A program made the position numbers and the translations under genes. The notes beneath the pieces are model-generated. The model worked only from the letters and a program-made list of their open reading frames with translations. It was not told where the DNA came from and did no database searches. Below are positions 31,527 to 34,801 of a DNA stretch of 34,801 nt, piece by piece (position 1 is the stretch's first letter; every line of letters begins with the position of its first letter). This DNA comes from an uncultured Bacilli bacterium (lineage in GTDB: Bacteria; Bacillota_I; Bacilli_A; RF39; UBA660). The DNA lies in the NCBI GenBank assembly GCA_934120015.1, contig CAKOTD010000013.1, forward strand, positions 1-34,801. The letters are read 5' to 3'.

Positions 31527-32174
31527 CTAAATTTCAATTGATTCTTCTATTTCTAAAACTTTATAATTAATATTAAACTTATCAAAATTTTCTTTCATAT
31601 AGTTAATATCAGTAGGGTATTTTTCATTATCCATATGAATAGGTAAAACAAGATTAGCACCTAACTCTTTAGCAAATAATGATGCTTCAAATGCTGACAT
31701 AGTAAGCCCATGAGCTGTAACTGGAAGAGCAACAATATCTGCTTTATAATCATTATTAAAACAAATAGTATCACTAGTTGTATATAATCTGTGAGAACTA
31801 TCATCTATAATGTAGCCAACATTTTCAAAAACCTGTCCACCATTTTTTAATAAAGGATTATATCCATGAATAGCTTTTACAACTTCAATTTTTACACTAT
31901 CAAAATCTAAAATGTCATTTTCTTTTACAATGTTAAATTTTATTTCTGGATAAGTATTTTGTACTTCTTGAGTAGAATAAATAGGAATATTAATATTTTT
32001 TAGTACATCACTTTTGATATGATCTCCATGTTTATGAGTTATAAGAATTATATCTGCTTTTTTCCATTCTTCTAAAAATCTATCTTGATATTTTAGACCT
32101 CCTGCATCAATTAATATTCTTTTGTTATTGGTTTCAATCATCAAACATGATTGAGGGTATTTTGTTATTTTCAT
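31527..32174 (-). CDS. MBL-fold metal-dependent hydrolase (UlaG-like)
   Basis: It has 215 aa. The metallo-beta-lactamase motif THKHGDH is at ~residues 46-52 after LIDAGG, with further ligands in KAIHGYNP, YTTSDTICF, ALPVTAHGLTMS and LPIHMDNEKYP. The short form without a long C-terminal domain resembles UlaG and similar two-metal phosphodiesterase/lactonase proteins; the substrate is unknown. AAAGGAGG precedes the ATG. It is upstream of the PNPOx-like gene in the same direction, with stop and next start about 20 nt apart. Together they may form a resistance or metabolite-detoxification cargo, which is inference. Confidence 0.85.
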   Translation of the reverse strand: MKITKYPQSCLMIETNNKRILIDAGGLKYQDRFLEEWKKADIILITHKHGDHIKSDVLKNINIPIYSTQEVQNTYPEIKFNIVKENDILDFDSVKIEVVKAIHGYNPLLKNGGQVFENVGYIIDDSSHRLYTTSDTICFNNDYKADIVALPVTAHGLTMSAFEASLFAKELGANLVLPIHMDNEKYPTDINYMKENFDKFNINYKVLEIEESIEI

Positions 32175-32235
32175 ATATTTTCCTCCTTTTCGAATGAATA
32201 TTACAATATAATTTTATCATAATTTTTGCTTAAAT

Positions 32236-33972
32236 TTAAGCACTTATCTGTAATAAAGTATATTTATCTTTTTCAAATTTATTTTCTTTTTTATTAGGAA
32301 TGATTTGTAAAAGAGAGTTGTTTGATAAACTATCAATATCTAACTTATCTTTCTCTATAGTAATGGGTGCTATCTTATAAAATCTGCTTAATGATTCTAT
32401 ATATTTAGTAATATCTTCTTTAGTTTTTTCATTTGATAGAATAATATCTTTATCATTAATATTAACTGCCATGTCAAAACAATCATTTCTAAACATATAA
32501 CCGATATATTGAATTTCCTTTTTGTTAATATTTATTTTATTTATAATGATTTCATCTTTCCTTTTCTCAATTTCAATAGAATCAATATACTTGGTAATTA
32601 GCTCTGCTTTTTGTTCCTTAGTTAGTTTATTCCATAAACTATTTTTTCTAACATAATAAGATTTATATTTCATTTTCTCTAGTTGAAATAGATTATTATA
32701 AAGCCTTAAATCCTCTTTATGATTTAGATTTTCATCAGCATTATTCAAATTATTTAGTTTTATTTTAGTTTCTTCAATTTGCATTTTAATGCTTTTTTCT
32801 TCATCTATAAATTCATCTTGTTCAATATTGCTATTTAAATAGGCATTTTTTATGTGTTTTAGCTTAGTATTTAATTCTTTTAATATCTTCTCATATCTTT
32901 TTACTTCAATTGTTAAATCTTCGTTAAAAAAGGATTTATAATTATTATCTATAAGCAAGTAGTAATCTAACATATCATTTAAAAATAACATTAAAGGTTC
33001 TTCAATTTTCTTTTCATTAATTCTAGTACCACAGCAATTACATTTATAATAGATTTGAGTAGGTTTATTCTTGGATGTAGTAGAAGAACCACCCATAATC
33101 TTATGACATTTTGAACATACAATTTTCTGCATATAAACATAGGAGTGCTTTCTTGTATAGTTCTTTAAATTCTTTGCTTTTTGCTTTTGTACTAATTCAA
33201 AATCATGCTTATCAATAATAGCAGGACATACATCTTCAAGTAGAATAGTTTCTTCATTTTGAATCCTTTTTCGGTGTTGATAATTGCCTGCATAAATATA
33301 ATTACATAACATTCTATCAATTGTTGTTGTTCTCCAATTACGATTCAAAGCATTCTTTTCATTTAGTATTTGAGCAATAGCACATACTGATAAACCATTT
33401 AAATAAGATTTAAAAATATCTTTTACAACTTCACTTTCAATTTCATCAATAACTAGTTCTTTATTGATTTTACGATAACCAATGGGTGCTTTTCCGCTAA
33501 AGTGTCCTTTTTTTGCTGCTCCCATTAAACCAAATTTTGTTCTTTCTGAAGTCCTTTCAATTTCTAACTGAGCAAGTATAGTAGTCATTCTCATAAAGAA
33601 TACACCTGTAGGAGTAGAAGTATTGATTTCTTCACAATCACTTTCTAAATCACACTTGTATTCTTCTAACATTTTACAAATGGTTTCTAAGTCTTGAATG
33701 GAACGAGTTAATCTATCTAGTTTATAAACAAGTATTTTATTTATCTTCCCATCTTTCATATCTTGTATCATTTCTTTAAACTTAGGTCGATTCATACTTT
33801 TAGCAGAAACTCCTTCTTCACGATAGACTTTATAAATCTTATAACCTTTGTACTCACACAATCTTCTTAGACTTTCTTCTTGCTCATCTAAACTAAAACC
33901 AAACCTAGACTGATCCTCTGTACTTACACGAGGATAAATCCCTACAACAAAGTTCTTTTTTTCTCCGTTCAT
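32236..33972 (-). CDS. Large serine recombinase 2
   Basis: It has 578 aa from ATG 33972 (AAAGGAG upstream; an earlier in-frame GTG near 34008 lies in the terminator). The catalytic domain begins VGIYPRVSTEDQSRFGFSLDEQEESL and contains YKLDRLTRSIQDLE and LEIERTSERTKFGL. The recombinase domain has SGKAPIGYRKI and NRNWRTTTIDRMLC, then a zinc ribbon IVCSKCHKIM...YYKCNCCG and a coiled coil (~375-420). It is clearly related to recombinase 1 over its full length, with closest similarity in the catalytic domain. It should mobilise the module containing the MobV relaxase and cargo genes. No frameshift is seen. Confidence 0.95.
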   Translation of the reverse strand: MNGEKKNFVVGIYPRVSTEDQSRFGFSLDEQEESLRRLCEYKGYKIYKVYREEGVSAKSMNRPKFKEMIQDMKDGKINKILVYKLDRLTRSIQDLETICKMLEEYKCDLESDCEEINTSTPTGVFFMRMTTILAQLEIERTSERTKFGLMGAAKKGHFSGKAPIGYRKINKELVIDEIESEVVKDIFKSYLNGLSVCAIAQILNEKNALNRNWRTTTIDRMLCNYIYAGNYQHRKRIQNEETILLEDVCPAIIDKHDFELVQKQKAKNLKNYTRKHSYVYMQKIVCSKCHKIMGGSSTTSKNKPTQIYYKCNCCGTRINEKKIEEPLMLFLNDMLDYYLLIDNNYKSFFNEDLTIEVKRYEKILKELNTKLKHIKNAYLNSNIEQDEFIDEEKSIKMQIEETKIKLNNLNNADENLNHKEDLRLYNNLFQLEKMKYKSYYVRKNSLWNKLTKEQKAELITKYIDSIEIEKRKDEIIINKININKKEIQYIGYMFRNDCFDMAVNINDKDIILSNEKTKEDITKYIESLSRFYKIAPITIEKDKLDIDSLSNNSLLQIIPNKKENKFEKDKYTLLQISA

Positions 33973-33998
33973 AATTTTCTTCTCCTTTCTTTGAACGA

Positions 33999-34028
33999 CA
34001 AAAAACACAAGAGAATTTCCCTTGTGTT
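33999..34028 (-). terminator. Intrinsic terminator directly before recombinase 2
   Basis: On the minus strand AACACAAG pairs with CTTGTGTT around a 9-nt loop and ends in a U-run, ~27 nt before the recombinase ATG. It occupies the same position as the terminator before recombinase 1. Confidence 0.7.
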
Positions 34029-34049
34029 AAGAACTACAAAAATACATAA

Positions 34050-34080
34050 AATATACGAATCCTTACAATTTTCGTATATT
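34050..34080. repeat. 10-bp inverted repeat upstream of recombinase 2
   Basis: AATATACGAA (34050-34059) and TTCGTATATT (34071-34080) are perfect arms around an 11-nt centre. A -10-like TTATTAT lies just upstream on the minus strand. The repeat could be an operator over the transcription start or a recombinase-binding (att-type) site. Confidence 0.6.
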
Positions 34081-34189
34081 ACCATAATAACACATTTTAA
34101 CCGGAAAGTAAACGGCAAGAAAACTTAAAAAAATTGCCCGCAAAGCCTTATAAACAAAGGGAAAAATAAAATTTTAAAAAAATTATTTT

Positions 34190-34474
34190 TTATAGCATTT
34201 TTAAAATCAAAAATTTTATAGATTCAAGAGTAATAATTTCTAAACTATTTTTTAAATAGAAGTTATTATCATTTGGATAAGATAGTAATATTATACAAGA
34301 TAAATCATTACTAATAATTATCTGATGTGGTTCATTGATTGAAAGGTTAGTTTTATCAAAATGAATATTTTTTCCATTTACAAATTCAATATGTAGCTTT
34401 GATATTTTAGGTATCTTTAGTAGTTTTTCTTTAACACAAATAGGAAATTCTAAAGGTTCTATGGTTATTTTCAT
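34190..34474 (-). CDS. Small EPH-motif protein upstream of recombinase 2
   Basis: It has 94 aa from ATG 34474 (GGAGG eight bases upstream; an in-frame TTG at 34480 is inside the spacer). It is beta-rich with a basic N terminus (MKITIEPLEFPICVKEKLLK). The core is DKTNLSINEPHQIIISNDLS, alignable with TNLAYVEPHKVIVNN in the protein before recombinase 1, then LYLKN-like and a hydrophobic C terminus. The function is unknown. Recurrence in the same place beside two different serine recombinases suggests a linked role, such as control of the recombinase. A terminator hairpin precedes it. Confidence 0.65.
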   Translation of the reverse strand: MKITIEPLEFPICVKEKLLKIPKISKLHIEFVNGKNIHFDKTNLSINEPHQIIISNDLSCIILLSYPNDNNFYLKNSLEIITLESIKFLILKML

Positions 34475-34498
34475 TTGCAAATCCTCCTTTCAAACATG

Positions 34499-34530
34499 AA
34501 AAAATCCCATATCAACGAGTGATATAGGAT
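34499..34530 (-). terminator. Intrinsic terminator before the second EPH-motif gene
   Basis: On the minus strand ATCCTATATCA pairs with TGATATGGGAT (one G-U) around a 5-nt loop, followed by six Us, ~25 nt before the gene. No promoter is evident between it and the start codon. Confidence 0.7.
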
Positions 34531-34543
34531 ATTTTTATAATAT

Positions 34544-34567
34544 AAAACTCACACGAGGGTGTGAGTA
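34544..34567 (-). terminator. Terminator of the tRNA-Gly transcript
   Basis: ACTCACAC / GTGTGAGT arms (34547-34554, 34559-34566) with a 4-nt loop and a short U-run on the minus strand lie just beyond the tRNA 3' end. Confidence 0.7.
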
Positions 34568-34577
34568 ATTCTCTCAA

Positions 34578-34651
<74 letters not shown>

Positions 34652-34672
34652 AAATATCGGTAGGCAATATTA

Positions 34673-34700
34673 ATTATACACTAAATAAAATTATTGTCAA
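34673..34700 (-). promoter_or_regulatory. tRNA-Gly promoter
   Basis: On the minus strand TTGACA (34700-34695) and TATAAT (34678-34673) are separated by 16 bases, consensus boxes just upstream of the tRNA. Confidence 0.85.
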
Positions 34701-34740
34701 TAATTATTTTATAAAAACTTATTAATTATATGATTAATTT

Positions 34741-34785
34741 GTGATAATGTCTTAAGTGTTAACTTGCGAAAATGTCTCAACGTTA
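34741..34785. repeat. Tandem ATGTCTYAA motif, possible insertion-sequence end
   Basis: GATAATGTCTTAAGTGTTAA (34744-34763) and GAAAATGTCTCAACGTTATA (34768-34787) are imperfect direct repeats 24 bp apart. Multiple subterminal repeats of this kind are found at the ends of some insertion sequences such as the IS21 family. The element body would lie beyond the window. Confidence 0.35.
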
Positions 34786-34801
34786 TATAATATTCCACTG
34801 A

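Overview
The window is AT-rich DNA from a low-GC Gram-positive bacterium (Bacillota). Shine-Dalgarno sites are strong (AAGGAGG, GAGGTG), several sigma-A promoters are near consensus (TTGACA-17-TATAAT), and TGA is a stop codon (the nudix regulator and tgt both end in TGA), which argues against Mycoplasma-type code. The SpoVB-like flippase, the TIGR04086-like membrane protein and exosporium-like collagen repeats fit a gut Bacilli/Clostridia-type organism. The exact taxon cannot be read from this sequence.

Positions 1-15,770 look like ordinary chromosome. In order they hold a nudix-winged-helix regulator, tgt, deoD, a small kinase-like gene behind a TIGR04086-like membrane gene, a DUF421 protein, a lone pseudopilin, a SpoVB/MurJ-like flippase, and a TetR regulator divergent from an MMPL/RND-type exporter. 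Next come a collagen-like protein and a beta-helix adhesin on either side of an ABC exporter half, then a GNAT acetyltransferase and a histidine phosphatase. The collagen-like and adhesin genes both lack signal peptides and share a 15-nt promoter-like motif.

Positions 15,770-18,300 are a decayed strip: fragments of membrane and unknown genes, an intact HD-domain gene, an XRE/membrane regulator broken by frameshifts, and a perfect 20-bp hairpin.

Positions 18,300-34,540 are a mobile/defence island. It starts with a two-gene restriction-modification operon: a ribbon-helix-helix protein, then a single-chain nuclease-methylase-specificity enzyme, transcribed from a promoter embedded in a 17-bp palindrome. 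A Tn4451-like mobilizable module follows on the minus strand (large serine recombinase, TnpV, MOBP relaxase and a candidate oriT), with tnpV and the relaxase both frameshifted. On the plus strand lies an intact three-gene ABC-3C/Lamassu-like defence operon (Cap4/DUF4297-like nuclease, middle component, DUF3732 Rad50-like ATPase). Beyond it is a second minus-strand module: MobV relaxase, a 60-aa ORF with an apparent ATT start, a PNPOx-like flavoprotein, an MBL-fold hydrolase and a second large serine recombinase.

Both recombinases sit downstream of a homologous ~90-aa protein sharing a TNL-x3-EPH motif, and intrinsic terminators stand directly in front of most minus-strand genes of these modules. 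The island is bounded on the right by an intact tRNA-Gly(TCC). The last 60 bases carry a tandem ATGTCTYAA motif that could be the end of an insertion sequence. The strongest candidates for undescribed biology are the palindrome-controlled RHH/RM operon, the paired EPH-protein/recombinase cassettes with pre-gene terminators, and the ABC-3C operon carried between them.
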